The notes under the pieces were generated by a model. That model had not been told where the DNA came from, did no database searches, and saw nothing but the letters and a program-made list of their open reading frames with translations. From Lachnospiraceae bacterium (GTDB taxonomy: Bacteria > Bacillota > Clostridia > Lachnospirales > Lachnospiraceae): a stretch of 64,000 nucleotides of DNA. The stretch spans positions 124,001 through 188,000 of the forward strand of contig JAILNQ010000123.1 of assembly GCA_024691425.1 (NCBI GenBank). Direction: 5' to 3'. How positions within the stretch are numbered: the first letter of the stretch is position 1; every line of letters begins with the position of its first letter. This document shows positions 27,186 through 35,487 of the stretch, piece by piece. The translations under genes and the position numbers were made by a program.

Positions 27186-28157
27186 TTATCCGAGCGCCGA
27201 AAGAACCGGATCAAGGCCGAACATGACAAACAGCATGATAAGCAAAGCAAGCACTGTCGGAACATTTATCCAGTTCTTCCGCTCATGCTTTACGGTGAAC
27301 ATTTCCTTGAGTCCTTCAAATCTGCCTTCGTGCTTTGAAAGCCATACAACGCACGGTACGGCGATGGCAGTAGATATGAGCGCTCCGATCAGCGTAACAC
27401 CGAGGAGCACATAGATCGCATTCCCTTTCCTTGCGGCTTCCGCGGATTCTGCAAGATCCACGCCGTCTCCTGCATACTTAGCGGCCGCCGTCATTACAAA
27501 GAGAAGCAGCATGTTCGCGCCGTTTACGCATATATGCAGTATTATCGACGGATACACGCTGTCTGCCGCTTTATTTACGATCGCGAAAACCACACCGAGC
27601 ACGAACGCATACGCCGCCTGGTTGACATTCATATGCGCGAGCGCAAAGAAGAGCGCCGAAATGAGCGCTGCCCGCATAGGCCCTTCATGTTTCTCGTATC
27701 CGCGCGCGAATATCGATCTGAACATGAACTCCTCACAGAACGGCCCATAAACTGCCGCGAGGAAAAGAACGATCGCATTCGATCCTCCTGTAAGGCTGTC
27801 CGACATCTGCACCATCGTGTTCTCCACGAAAAGCTGTGAGAGCACATTCACGAAAGATGCCAGCGGAGTTACAAGAACAGACAGGAGAATGCACATCAGG
27901 ACGCTCCCTGCTTTTATCGGGCGGAATCCGAGATCCGTCTTAAAGTCCGATCTCTTGATCAGTATGTATATGGCAGAAGGGATCAGTATAGTAAGCTCTG
28001 ATATGACAAGCGAAACCTCCACGGGCAGGGTGAGTCCCTTTCCGTCAAGAAGGGTTATTCCGACTGACATCAGAATATGCGCGATCATGGAGAGCAGAAA
28101 AAGCCATCCGAGCCCTTTCAGTTCAGAATCTGCATTATCTCTTTGCAATAAATCCAC
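27186..28157 (-). CDS. CPBP-family intramembrane metalloprotease
   Basis: A membrane protein of about 323 residues with eight helices and the CPBP motifs CEEFMFRSIF, FALAHMNVNQAAYAFVLG and ILHICVNGANML. It would cut a membrane-bound or prenylated substrate; the substrate is unknown. The ORF-track start is a GTG whose Shine-Dalgarno site (AGAGG) touches it. A TTG four codons in (28148) sits about 5 bases after AGAGGTGG and may be the true start. C-terminal residues 255-320 form two additional helices joined by a basic loop. It is not clearly in an operon: 50 bases separate it from the CvfB-like gene and 48 from GH43. Confidence 0.88.
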   Translation of the reverse strand: MDLLQRDNADSELKGLGWLFLLSMIAHILMSVGITLLDGKGLTLPVEVSLVISELTILIPSAIYILIKRSDFKTDLGFRPIKAGSVLMCILLSVLVTPLASFVNVLSQLFVENTMVQMSDSLTGGSNAIVLFLAAVYGPFCEEFMFRSIFARGYEKHEGPMRAALISALFFALAHMNVNQAAYAFVLGVVFAIVNKAADSVYPSIILHICVNGANMLLLFVMTAAAKYAGDGVDLAESAEAARKGNAIYVLLGVTLIGALISTAIAVPCVVWLSKHEGRFEGLKEMFTVKHERKNWINVPTVLALLIMLFVMFGLDPVLSALG

Positions 28158-28207
28158 CTCTTATATATTCTCCTTCGGAATGCGAGAATCTCTTCAGAGC
28201 TTCTTGC

Positions 28208-29050
28208 TCATTTTATCTTTCGTATCGATTTTTCTTCTATTATTATCCTGCGCTCCTTGTACAGTCTTCCGACCGCGCGCTTGAATGCGTTCTTGCTCAT
28301 TCCGAGTTCTCTTTTTATGACCTCGGGACTTGCCGAATCAGAAAAAGGCAGCACCCCGTCATAGCTGTCAATGACAGACAGAACATGCTCGGCATCCGCA
28401 TCCATCTGGATGTAAGCCTTCTCCCTTGCCGAAAGAGTAAGCTTTCCGTCATCCCTGACATCGGTGACTCTCGCTTCTATCGTCTGCCCGACGCGCAGGC
28501 AGAAAACCTCTTTTGCCGGGACAAGTGCCGAATACTTATCATCCACCGCAACGAATGCGCCAAAGCGTTCGCTTATCTGGTAAACTCTGCCTGTGACTTT
28601 ATCATCCTTCTTATATGGTGAATCGCAAGACAGTGCATTGTAGACATTCATAGTAAGACAGAGTCTTCCGCTCTTATCAACGTAAAGGCTTACTAGAACC
28701 TCTTCTCCCGGCTCAACCTTCTTAGTCTGCTCCGCATACGGCAGCAGAAGGTCTTTCTCAAGTCCCCAGTCGACGAAGGCTCCGGGTTTTTCCACCGCCG
28801 CGACGCGAAGAAGCTTCACTTCCCCGAGCATTATGAGAGGAGTCCTTACCGTAGCGATAAGCCGGTCCATTGAATCCCGGTATATGAATACTTCCATTTT
28901 ATCGCCGATTCCGGCATCACCTGCCTGGTTCTTCGGAAGAAGTACCTCCTCGGCTCCGTGATTTTTGCCTCCGGCATTCTCGGAAAGATATACTCCGTGT
29001 TCGGTTCTCCCTGAAACATACAGGGTCATTTTTTTTCCGGGTTCTATCAT
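28208..29050 (-). CDS. CvfB-like S1 RNA-binding protein
   Basis: A 280-residue protein with tandem S1-type OB folds and a C-terminal winged helix, as in CvfB/YitL proteins. S1 repeats are visible in LLRVAAVEKPGAFVDWGLEKDLLLPY and VTGRVYQISERFGAFVAVDDKYSALVP; the winged helix is at about 225-275 (VIKRELGMSKNAFKRAVGRLYKERRI). CvfB homologues bind RNA and affect virulence-gene or translation control; the targets here are unknown. The ORF-track start is 27 codons too far upstream; the ATG at 29050 has GGAG 9 bases before it and follows the CbiT-like stop by one base, so the two genes are tightly coupled. Confidence 0.9.
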   Translation of the reverse strand: MIEPGKKMTLYVSGRTEHGVYLSENAGGKNHGAEEVLLPKNQAGDAGIGDKMEVFIYRDSMDRLIATVRTPLIMLGEVKLLRVAAVEKPGAFVDWGLEKDLLLPYAEQTKKVEPGEEVLVSLYVDKSGRLCLTMNVYNALSCDSPYKKDDKVTGRVYQISERFGAFVAVDDKYSALVPAKEVFCLRVGQTIEARVTDVRDDGKLTLSAREKAYIQMDADAEHVLSVIDSYDGVLPFSDSASPEVIKRELGMSKNAFKRAVGRLYKERRIIIEEKSIRKIK

Positions 29051-29051
29051 A

Positions 29052-29957
29052 TTATGCTCCGGCCTTGAATGAAATGATCCATGGTGCTGGCTCTGCATCC
29101 ACGTTATGCCTGCTAGTGACTTTCGATACACTTACCTGTATGATCTCAGGATCGGAAATGCAGATGCTCTTGCACTTCTCGATCATTGAAGCCGCAAGCA
29201 CGAAGTCGAGAGTGTAGATGACGAATTCCATGTTCGGGTTCAGCTTCAAAAGGCACGATATCTCCTGCTCCATTGATGCGCTCGCAACGAGCATCGTGAC
29301 GTCGGGAACAGGAAGTCCCTTCATAGTTTCATCATCGATATGATCGATGATCGTAACATTATTTAATCCGAACTGCTCAACGTTCTCCTCGAGCGCGTTT
29401 CTGTCATTCCCGTTATATTCGACAGCTATTATCGTGCCTTCTCCGTTTAATATTCCGGCTTCGACGACGATCGACTCCGCCGAGATAGCGCATATATTCT
29501 TGCCTTCTTCTATCTGCATCTTCGACAGGATGATCGCGCGGATCTCGCTGCCGACATATTTAACGCTTCCCTTCGCGAGCGAACGGTTGTCTATTCCGAA
29601 CCGCATCGTTGCTCTTGCGTTCGGATTCAGGATTATCATTCCCGCAGAGGCATTGATCCCTCTGTCTATCATGAAGCTGACATCATCTTCCTTTATCGGT
29701 CCGGTCGGCTCGCTTCCTTCATTATATATGACTTTGCAGTCACCGAGCCCCGCATTGTACATTCTGTAAAATATGTCCGGATGACCTGCCTCAGTGAATA
29801 CGAGCACGCATCTGTGAGCCTCGCATGTAGGTATGAGGTTCTTGTTCTTCTTCGTGATATCAAGTATCTTCACATGCTCGAGATCGATGTCCGTATTATC
29901 CGAAAAATACTGGAGCCACGAAATTATGCTCTTATTGTTGAACAGCGCGTTTTCCAT
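29052..29957 (-). CDS. Degenerate CbiE/CbiT-like methyltransferase-fold protein
   Basis: This 301-residue protein resembles the C-terminal half of CbiE joined to CbiT (precorrin-6B methylases of cobalamin synthesis). CbiE-like: VLVFTEAGHPDIFYRMYNAGLGDCKVIYNEG. CbiT-like: GSEIRAIILSKMQIEEGKNICAISAESIVVEAGIL. In true CbiT the SAM-binding loop reads DIGAGTGS; here it is AISAESI, without the glycines, and the N-terminal part of CbiE is missing. SAM binding and corrin methylation are therefore unlikely. There are no other cobalamin genes nearby. It lies between the oxidoreductase operon (30 bases) and cvfB (1 base), so a role connected to these is possible. GGAGG precedes the ATG at 29957. Confidence 0.65.
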   Translation of the reverse strand: MENALFNNKSIISWLQYFSDNTDIDLEHVKILDITKKNKNLIPTCEAHRCVLVFTEAGHPDIFYRMYNAGLGDCKVIYNEGSEPTGPIKEDDVSFMIDRGINASAGMIILNPNARATMRFGIDNRSLAKGSVKYVGSEIRAIILSKMQIEEGKNICAISAESIVVEAGILNGEGTIIAVEYNGNDRNALEENVEQFGLNNVTIIDHIDDETMKGLPVPDVTMLVASASMEQEISCLLKLNPNMEFVIYTLDFVLAASMIEKCKSICISDPEIIQVSVSKVTSRHNVDAEPAPWIISFKAGA

Positions 29958-29987
29958 GAAATACCCTCCTTCTTGATTGAACATCCT

Positions 29988-30929
29988 TTAGCGTCCGCAT
30001 CTGTAGACTATGTCATCCCATCTCTTATCAACTTCGGCCTGGAACGCCTCGATGAGATGCTCGTTTCCCGGTGCGAAAAGATGCTTGAATCTACCCTGCT
30101 CTCTTAAGAAATCTTCGATCGGAAGTTTCTTTTTCGGCTCATAGGTCAACCTCCAGCTTCCGTGGTCAACCTCAAACATAGGCCAGTAGCACGTATCGAT
30201 CGCAAGCTGGCAAATCTTCATGACATCCGCAGTCTCATATCTCCATCCTCTCGGGCAGGGCGCGAGCATATTCAGAAATGCCGGACCTTCCGTATAGATG
30301 GCCTTTTCTGATTTTATGTGTATATCCTTGAAATCCTTCGTGAAAGTCGTCTGCGCAACGTACGGAACATGATGCTCTGCGATTATCGCGGAGAGATCTT
30401 TTCTCGTCTGGATCTTGCCGTTGCTTTCCTTTCCGACCGGCGTCGTGGTCGTGTCGGCAAACTGCGGCGTAGCTGATGATCTCTGAATTCCGGTATTCAT
30501 GTAGGCGCCATTGTCATAGCATACATAGACCATGTCATGTCCGCGTTCCATAGCTCCGGAAAGCGACTGGAATCCGATGTCGTACGTTCCGCCGTCTCCG
30601 CCGAAGGTTATGAACTTGAAGTTCTCTTCCTCGGGAAGCTTTCCCTTTTTCTTCAGCGCACGGTAAGCGGTTTCAACACCTGAAAGAGTTGCCCCTGCAT
30701 TTTCGAACGCATTGTGTATGTAGCTGTCATACCATGCCGTATACGGATACATGAAGGAAGATACCTCAAGACATCCCGTAGCATTTCCGATGACGGCACG
30801 GTCGCCTTCATGCAGAGCACGGAGCACCGCTCTTATTCCTATAGTGGCCCCGCAGCCGGCGCACATCCTGTGTCCGCTCGCCAGCCTCTCCGGCCTGCTC
30901 ATTACTTCTTTGAGATTATATCCTGCCAT
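29988..30929 (-). CDS. porB: 2-oxoacid:ferredoxin oxidoreductase, beta subunit
   Basis: A 313-residue thiamine-diphosphate subunit. It has CAGCGA near residue 23 (cluster-linked cysteines), GGDGGTYDIGFQSLSGAMERGHD for magnesium and diphosphate binding, and DNGAYMNTGIQRSS. The sequence fits PorB of four-subunit pyruvate:ferredoxin oxidoreductases; indolepyruvate or 2-ketoisovalerate as substrate cannot be excluded. It works with the alpha, gamma and delta subunits encoded directly upstream; only one base separates it from porA. The order gamma-delta-alpha-beta is the usual one for Por operons. Confidence 0.92.
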   Translation of the reverse strand: MAGYNLKEVMSRPERLASGHRMCAGCGATIGIRAVLRALHEGDRAVIGNATGCLEVSSFMYPYTAWYDSYIHNAFENAGATLSGVETAYRALKKKGKLPEEENFKFITFGGDGGTYDIGFQSLSGAMERGHDMVYVCYDNGAYMNTGIQRSSATPQFADTTTTPVGKESNGKIQTRKDLSAIIAEHHVPYVAQTTFTKDFKDIHIKSEKAIYTEGPAFLNMLAPCPRGWRYETADVMKICQLAIDTCYWPMFEVDHGSWRLTYEPKKKLPIEDFLREQGRFKHLFAPGNEHLIEAFQAEVDKRWDDIVYRCGR

Positions 30930-30930
30930 G

Positions 30931-32121
30931 TCACTGTCCCTTCCTTGTACGCAGTCCTACATATCTGTGCTGTGCGAATTTTTTGCCCTCTGCAGCTTCG
31001 GAAAGCTCCTTGAATATGCCGCACGCCGTCTCAACCGTAAAATCGCGCCCGGCAAGACCGTACACATAGCTTACCGCTTCAACTTCTGCTCTGTTCATGT
31101 AAAGAGCCGCCGTAACCTCACTCGCAAGCGGTCCCCCGTGTCCGTTATAGCTTTCGCATCTGTCCATGATCGCTACTGCCTTGCAATTTTTCAGTGCCTC
31201 GGCGATCTCTTCCGCGGGGAAAGGCCTGAACACACGGAGCTTCAGCACGCCGGCTTTCATTCCGTTATCCCTCAGCTCATCAACGGCGGTTTTCGCAGTT
31301 CCCGCGGCCGACCCTATGATCAGCATTATATAATCCGCATCTTCCGTTCTGTACTGTTCGAACAGTTCGAATCCGCGGCCGAACTTTTCTTTGAACTTCG
31401 CTGCAACTTCCCTGATAACTTCCTTTGACCTTATCATCGCCTGTTCCTGGTTGTATTTGGCTTCCATGGAATAAGCAGAAATTGCATATGGTCCGACTGC
31501 AACAGGCTTTCCGGGATTGAGCAGGAACTCCTCGGGATGATATTCTCCGACAAATTCCTTTACATCCGCATCTTCCTCGAGCAGTATGTTCTCTACCGCA
31601 TGGCTCGTAATGAAACCGTCCTGACAGACCATGACAGGAAGATGTACCCTGCTGTCCTCAGCAATAGGAAACGCCTGAATGAAATTATCATAGGCTTCCT
31701 GATTGTTCTCAGCGTATATCTGTATCCACCCGGTATCCCTTGCTCCCATCGAATCCGAGTGGTCGCAGTTGATGTTTATAGGTCCGGATAGAGTTCTGTT
31801 TACAAGCGCTAATACGAGCGGAAGACGGTTCGATGCCGCAACCAATAGCTCCTCCCACATGAATGCAAGTCCGCACGAAGAAGTTGCAGTCATGCTTCTT
31901 GCGCCCGCTGCTTCTGCGCCTACTGTTGCGCTCATCGATGAATGCTCCGACTCAACGGGAATGAACTCAGTATCCATCTCGCCGTTAGCTATATAAGAAG
32001 AAACCATCTGGGGTATCTCCGTTGAAGGCGTTATAGGAAATGCAGGCATTACATCAGGATTCACCTGACGTATCGCATAGGCAACTGCCTCGTTTCCTGA
32101 CATACGGTCTTTCTTTGACAT
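30931..32121 (-). CDS. porA: 2-oxoacid:ferredoxin oxidoreductase, alpha subunit
   Basis: A 396-residue alpha subunit. It starts SGNEAVAYAIRQVNPDVMPAFPITPSTEIPQ, the substrate-binding pyrimidine domain, and includes EDADYIMLIIGSAAGTAKTAVDELRDNGMKAGVLKLRVFRPFP, the transketolase-C-like part. It binds the 2-oxoacid next to the thiamine cofactor of PorB. The ORF track begins 21 codons earlier; the ATG at 32121 is preferred because it overlaps the delta-subunit stop by one base (TGATG) and homologues start at SKKDRMSGNEA. It duplicates the function of the one-chain PFOR at 10297-13809, perhaps for another oxoacid or for the reverse reaction. Confidence 0.92.
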   Translation of the reverse strand: MSKKDRMSGNEAVAYAIRQVNPDVMPAFPITPSTEIPQMVSSYIANGEMDTEFIPVESEHSSMSATVGAEAAGARSMTATSSCGLAFMWEELLVAASNRLPLVLALVNRTLSGPININCDHSDSMGARDTGWIQIYAENNQEAYDNFIQAFPIAEDSRVHLPVMVCQDGFITSHAVENILLEEDADVKEFVGEYHPEEFLLNPGKPVAVGPYAISAYSMEAKYNQEQAMIRSKEVIREVAAKFKEKFGRGFELFEQYRTEDADYIMLIIGSAAGTAKTAVDELRDNGMKAGVLKLRVFRPFPAEEIAEALKNCKAVAIMDRCESYNGHGGPLASEVTAALYMNRAEVEAVSYVYGLAGRDFTVETACGIFKELSEAAEGKKFAQHRYVGLRTRKGQ

Positions 32122-32426
32122 CACATACCTCCCTGCTTCATGGTTATCGCTCCGAACGGGCAGGCTTTCTCGCATATCCCGCATCCCTTGCAGTGATCCA
32201 TGTCAAAATCGTCGCGCTTGCCGTCTTTTACCGGAATGCATCCGTCAGGACAGACCGGTGTGCACAGAAGGCACTGCTTGCATTTTACGGAATCAAATAC
32301 AGGTGTAGCTGTCCTCCACTCACCTGTCTTAAAATCTGCTGATGTGCCTCCGGCGAAAATCATGAGGCCTTCTGTAAGGTCTTCACATGGAGACTGTTCA
32401 TTGATATTGCTTATATCGGTTCTCAT
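32121..32426 (-). CDS. porD: 2-oxoacid:ferredoxin oxidoreductase, delta (ferredoxin) subunit
   Basis: A 101-residue 2x[4Fe-4S] ferredoxin-like subunit. The clusters are CKQCLLCTPVCPDGCIP and CKGCGICEKACPFGAI. A 45-residue N-terminal stretch (GEWRTATPVFDSVKC) is typical of PorD, so it is not a free ferredoxin. It carries electrons from the thiamine site of PorAB to external ferredoxin. It lies 5 bases after the gamma gene and overlaps porA by one base. Confidence 0.93.
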   Translation of the reverse strand: MRTDISNINEQSPCEDLTEGLMIFAGGTSADFKTGEWRTATPVFDSVKCKQCLLCTPVCPDGCIPVKDGKRDDFDMDHCKGCGICEKACPFGAITMKQGGM

Positions 32427-32431
32427 TCCGC

Positions 32432-33034
32432 CTACCTTTCCGAAGCCGCGCTGAGCTGGTCTTCAAGTGCATCGAATGTCATCGTCAGAGCTTTCATGTT
32501 ACCGTCGATGACCTCGGGCTTCTTTGCGAATTTGTGTTCATATGAAGCTCTCATCTCTTTTATGAATGATTCCTTGTCCATGACTGATGAGACCGCAACA
32601 GCTGCCGCAAGCATCGGCGAGTTCGGAAAATACTTCCCGAGAGCTTCTACCGATATCGTACGCGCATCCACTGTATATACACGTCCTTCATAACCGTTCA
32701 GAAACTGTCTTACTTCATCTGCCGTCTTATCCGTATTCACGATGATAGCACCTTCCGTCTTAAGACCTGCAGTCACATCAACGGATGCTAAGAGCGACTC
32801 ATCTACAACTATAACGAGATCGGGATTGTATATATTGGAATGAACCCGTATCTCCTTATCACTTATCCTGTTGAACGCGGTTATCGGCGCACCCATCCGT
32901 TCAGGGCCGTACTCGGGAAAACCCTGTACATATGCACCTGTCTTGAAACAGACGTCGGCAAGCAGCAGCGCCGCCGTTTTAGCACCCTGTCCTCCGCGTC
33001 CATGCCATCTGATCTCAATGCTTTTGCTGCTCAT
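32432..33034 (-). CDS. porG: 2-oxoacid:ferredoxin oxidoreductase, gamma subunit
   Basis: A 200-residue gamma subunit with the hallmark IRWHGRGGQGAKTAALLLADV at the N-terminus and FPEYGPERMGAPITAFNRIS further on. It forms the CoA-linked part of the heterotetramer. The ORF track begins with a TTG five codons upstream; the ATG at 33034 is favoured by AAGGA 8 bases before it. It is the first gene of the por operon, whose promoter lies about 60 bases upstream. Confidence 0.93.
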   Translation of the reverse strand: MSSKSIEIRWHGRGGQGAKTAALLLADVCFKTGAYVQGFPEYGPERMGAPITAFNRISDKEIRVHSNIYNPDLVIVVDESLLASVDVTAGLKTEGAIIVNTDKTADEVRQFLNGYEGRVYTVDARTISVEALGKYFPNSPMLAAAVAVSSVMDKESFIKEMRASYEHKFAKKPEVIDGNMKALTMTFDALEDQLSAASER

Positions 33035-33063
33035 CTCATTTCCTTCCAAATAATACAGATTCT

Positions 33064-33099
33064 GTTATGAACTTTGATAACGACCTTACCATCATATCA
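33064..33099 (-). promoter_or_regulatory. Promoter and dyad of the por operon
   Basis: On the minus strand TGATATGAT (33091-33099) is an extended -10 box; no good -35 is seen, as is common with extended -10 promoters. Downstream of the expected start lies GTTAT-8-ATAAC (33064-33081), an 18-base dyad with 5-base arms that could be an operator. Rex was considered, but the half-site spacing differs from the usual Rex box. Confidence 0.4.
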
Positions 33100-33117
33100 C
33101 AAAGCAACAGGAATCGC

Positions 33118-35469
33118 TCACTTTTTTTCCGCAAAATACAGTCTTGAGGAGAAATCCGGGAACACTCTTGTTCTGCTGTTGAAGCCCGTAGATGAAAACG
33201 CGGGCAGAAGATGCACCCCTGCTTCAGAAAGGACATCCCCATACACTGTATAATCTTCCTGCTCCCCGTCAAGTTTCACGAACTTTGATACAAGATCATG
33301 AACGGCAGATCCGTTCTTCACATGCACAGGCGCTATCATGTTTATGAGGTCTCCGAACATTCTGACATCAAGTTTGAACGGCCTGTTGTAGAACCTGTAT
33401 AAAGCATCTTTCTCGAGTCCGTGCATTTTTATTGTTCCGCTCTGATCATTCGGTACGGACAGTTTTCTATAGTACAGGGCAACGCCTCTAGACCGGTCGG
33501 CCGATACGGCATTGAACGAGGCGGTATTGCCGTCATAAATATTCTCACCCCTGTAAAATCTTCCCATCTGAAATACGCTGCGCCATTTCTTGTACAGGCT
33601 TATCTGCTCCCTTATCGCCTCAAGCGTTCCCGTATCGAGATCGCACAGGTTGCATTCATAACCGAGAGCTCCGAACGCCGCGACATCGAATCTCGTCTCA
33701 AGCGGCGTAACACGGAGCGTCTGATGATTCGGTACCGATGAAACATGCGCGCCCACCGTCCTTAGCGGATATCCGTAACTGTATCCGGTCTGTATCGCAA
33801 CCCTTTCTGACGCATCCGTATCATCACTTCCCCACATCTGGGAAAAATAGCACAGCATACCGAGATCAGATCTGTTTCCTCCCGATGCGCATCCTTCAAA
33901 AAGAATGTCCGGAAATCTCTTCGTGAGCTTATCGAGTATCCCGTACAGTCCCATGATGTACCTGTGAGCCGTCTCGCCCTGCTGCGAAGGAGCCAGAGAA
34001 GGAGCATATACATCGCTCATCGTCCTGTTCATGTCCCACTTGACGTAATCTATGTTTCCGGTTTCAAACAGGTCTGTCAGCGTATTTTCCAGATAAGTGC
34101 ACACTTCCGGATTCGCAAGGTCGAGTATCATCTGATTCCGCCCCGGTGAATGCGGCTTTTCCGGTACCTTCATCGCCCAGTCAGGATGCGCCCTGTAAAG
34201 ATCGCTGTCTTCGCTGATCATTTCCGGTTCAACCCAGATCCCGAATCCGATCCCGAGATCATGTATCTTTTTTGACAGGCCTTTTACCCCGCCCGGAAGC
34301 TTCCTCTTATTCGGATACCAGTCACCGAGGGACGATCTGTCATCATTTCTTTTCCCGAACCATCCGTCATCCATAACGAGAAGCTCAATGCCGACCGACT
34401 TCGCTTTTCTCGCCATCCGAAGGAGCTTGAACTCCGTGATGTCAAAATACGCCGCTTCCCAGCTGTTGAGAAGGACAGGCCTTTCCATATTTGCCCATTC
34501 TCCCCGGAGTATATGGTCCGAAACGAATCTGTGCATGTTATATGACATGCCGTTGAATCCTTCATCCGAAAACGTGAACACTGCTTCGGGCGCTTCAAAT
34601 TCGCTGCCCGGCTCGAGACAGAATTCAAACCCTTTAGGGTTGATCCCGCTCAAGAATCTGAGTTTTCCGAATTCACTGACCTCGGCGATCTCCGTATGAT
34701 TGCCGCTATATATCAGATTAAAACCGTAAGCTCTGCCTGAATTCTCGCTCGTGCTTTTTTCGCTGAACATGACAAACGGATTCGCAGTTGACGAAGATGC
34801 ACCGACGCACGAATCATTGACGATCCTTCCTCTTTTCAGCTCATGGTCGACCCTTCCCATCTCCCTTATCCATGCACCGTTGAATGTCGTAAAAATCATG
34901 TCTTTTCTGTCAGTATCGATCTGCATGGACATGAAGCGGAGGATCCTCGCGCTGTCTTTTCCTCTGTTGATAAGCTTTGCAGACCTGGTTATGACATCGC
35001 ACTTTTCGAACACATAATATGACAGCTCAACAGCAAGATCATACTGCCTGTCGGCAAGCGTTATTATGAGAGCGCTGCATTCTCCGCCTTTGTCATAGGA
35101 TGAAGGAAGAGTGCTGAGCGGTATTTTTCCGTTTATGATCTTCGCACTCTCGAACACGAAATCGGAAGTCCTGCTTCCGTCCGCATGAACAACCTCAATG
35201 AAAGGTTCACGGTTGTCACTTTTTCCGTTCGCAGAAAACTCGAGTCTTATATCATTCAGCGTAAATGATGAGTTCTCCTCGTTATAAACGTTATTGTTCC
35301 CCGGAACGAACTCATGCTTCTCGATCAGCGCTTCTATCGTTTTACTGTCTTCAAGCCTTATCCTCCTGCCGTAGTAAAGATGCTCCAGATATCCGATATC
35401 TATCACGGTAAACACATATGCCGTATTATCAGTCTCCAATATGAATGCATTGTCAATCTGTCTTATCAT
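33118..35469 (-). CDS. GH36 alpha-galactosidase
   Basis: A 783-residue cytoplasmic alpha-galactosidase of family GH36, about the usual length (720-750) of AgaN/RafA-type enzymes. It has the N-terminal beta-sandwich (1-320), the catalytic barrel with LLVMDDGWFGKRNDD near 365, the nucleophile Asp479 in YVKWDMNR and the acid/base Asp in MWGSDDTDASER (549/550), then a C-terminal beta domain. It cuts alpha-1,6-galactose from melibiose, raffinose or stachyose. It is the last gene of the GH2-symporter-GH36 operon; no signal peptide is present, so the sugar is imported first. Released galactose would enter the GalK/GalT pathway encoded next to it. Confidence 0.96.
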   Translation of the reverse strand: MIRQIDNAFILETDNTAYVFTVIDIGYLEHLYYGRRIRLEDSKTIEALIEKHEFVPGNNNVYNEENSSFTLNDIRLEFSANGKSDNREPFIEVVHADGSRTSDFVFESAKIINGKIPLSTLPSSYDKGGECSALIITLADRQYDLAVELSYYVFEKCDVITRSAKLINRGKDSARILRFMSMQIDTDRKDMIFTTFNGAWIREMGRVDHELKRGRIVNDSCVGASSSTANPFVMFSEKSTSENSGRAYGFNLIYSGNHTEIAEVSEFGKLRFLSGINPKGFEFCLEPGSEFEAPEAVFTFSDEGFNGMSYNMHRFVSDHILRGEWANMERPVLLNSWEAAYFDITEFKLLRMARKAKSVGIELLVMDDGWFGKRNDDRSSLGDWYPNKRKLPGGVKGLSKKIHDLGIGFGIWVEPEMISEDSDLYRAHPDWAMKVPEKPHSPGRNQMILDLANPEVCTYLENTLTDLFETGNIDYVKWDMNRTMSDVYAPSLAPSQQGETAHRYIMGLYGILDKLTKRFPDILFEGCASGGNRSDLGMLCYFSQMWGSDDTDASERVAIQTGYSYGYPLRTVGAHVSSVPNHQTLRVTPLETRFDVAAFGALGYECNLCDLDTGTLEAIREQISLYKKWRSVFQMGRFYRGENIYDGNTASFNAVSADRSRGVALYYRKLSVPNDQSGTIKMHGLEKDALYRFYNRPFKLDVRMFGDLINMIAPVHVKNGSAVHDLVSKFVKLDGEQEDYTVYGDVLSEAGVHLLPAFSSTGFNSRTRVFPDFSSRLYFAEKK

Positions 35470-35487
35470 TTCCGAACACCTTTCTCA

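Noticed and set aside
29052-29957. Functional precorrin-6B methylase
   Set aside because: The SAM-binding glycine motif is missing and no other cobalamin gene is nearby.
33064-33081. Rex operator before the por operon
   Set aside because: The half-site spacing (GTTA-10-TAAC) is longer than in known Rex boxes, so it is listed only as a dyad.
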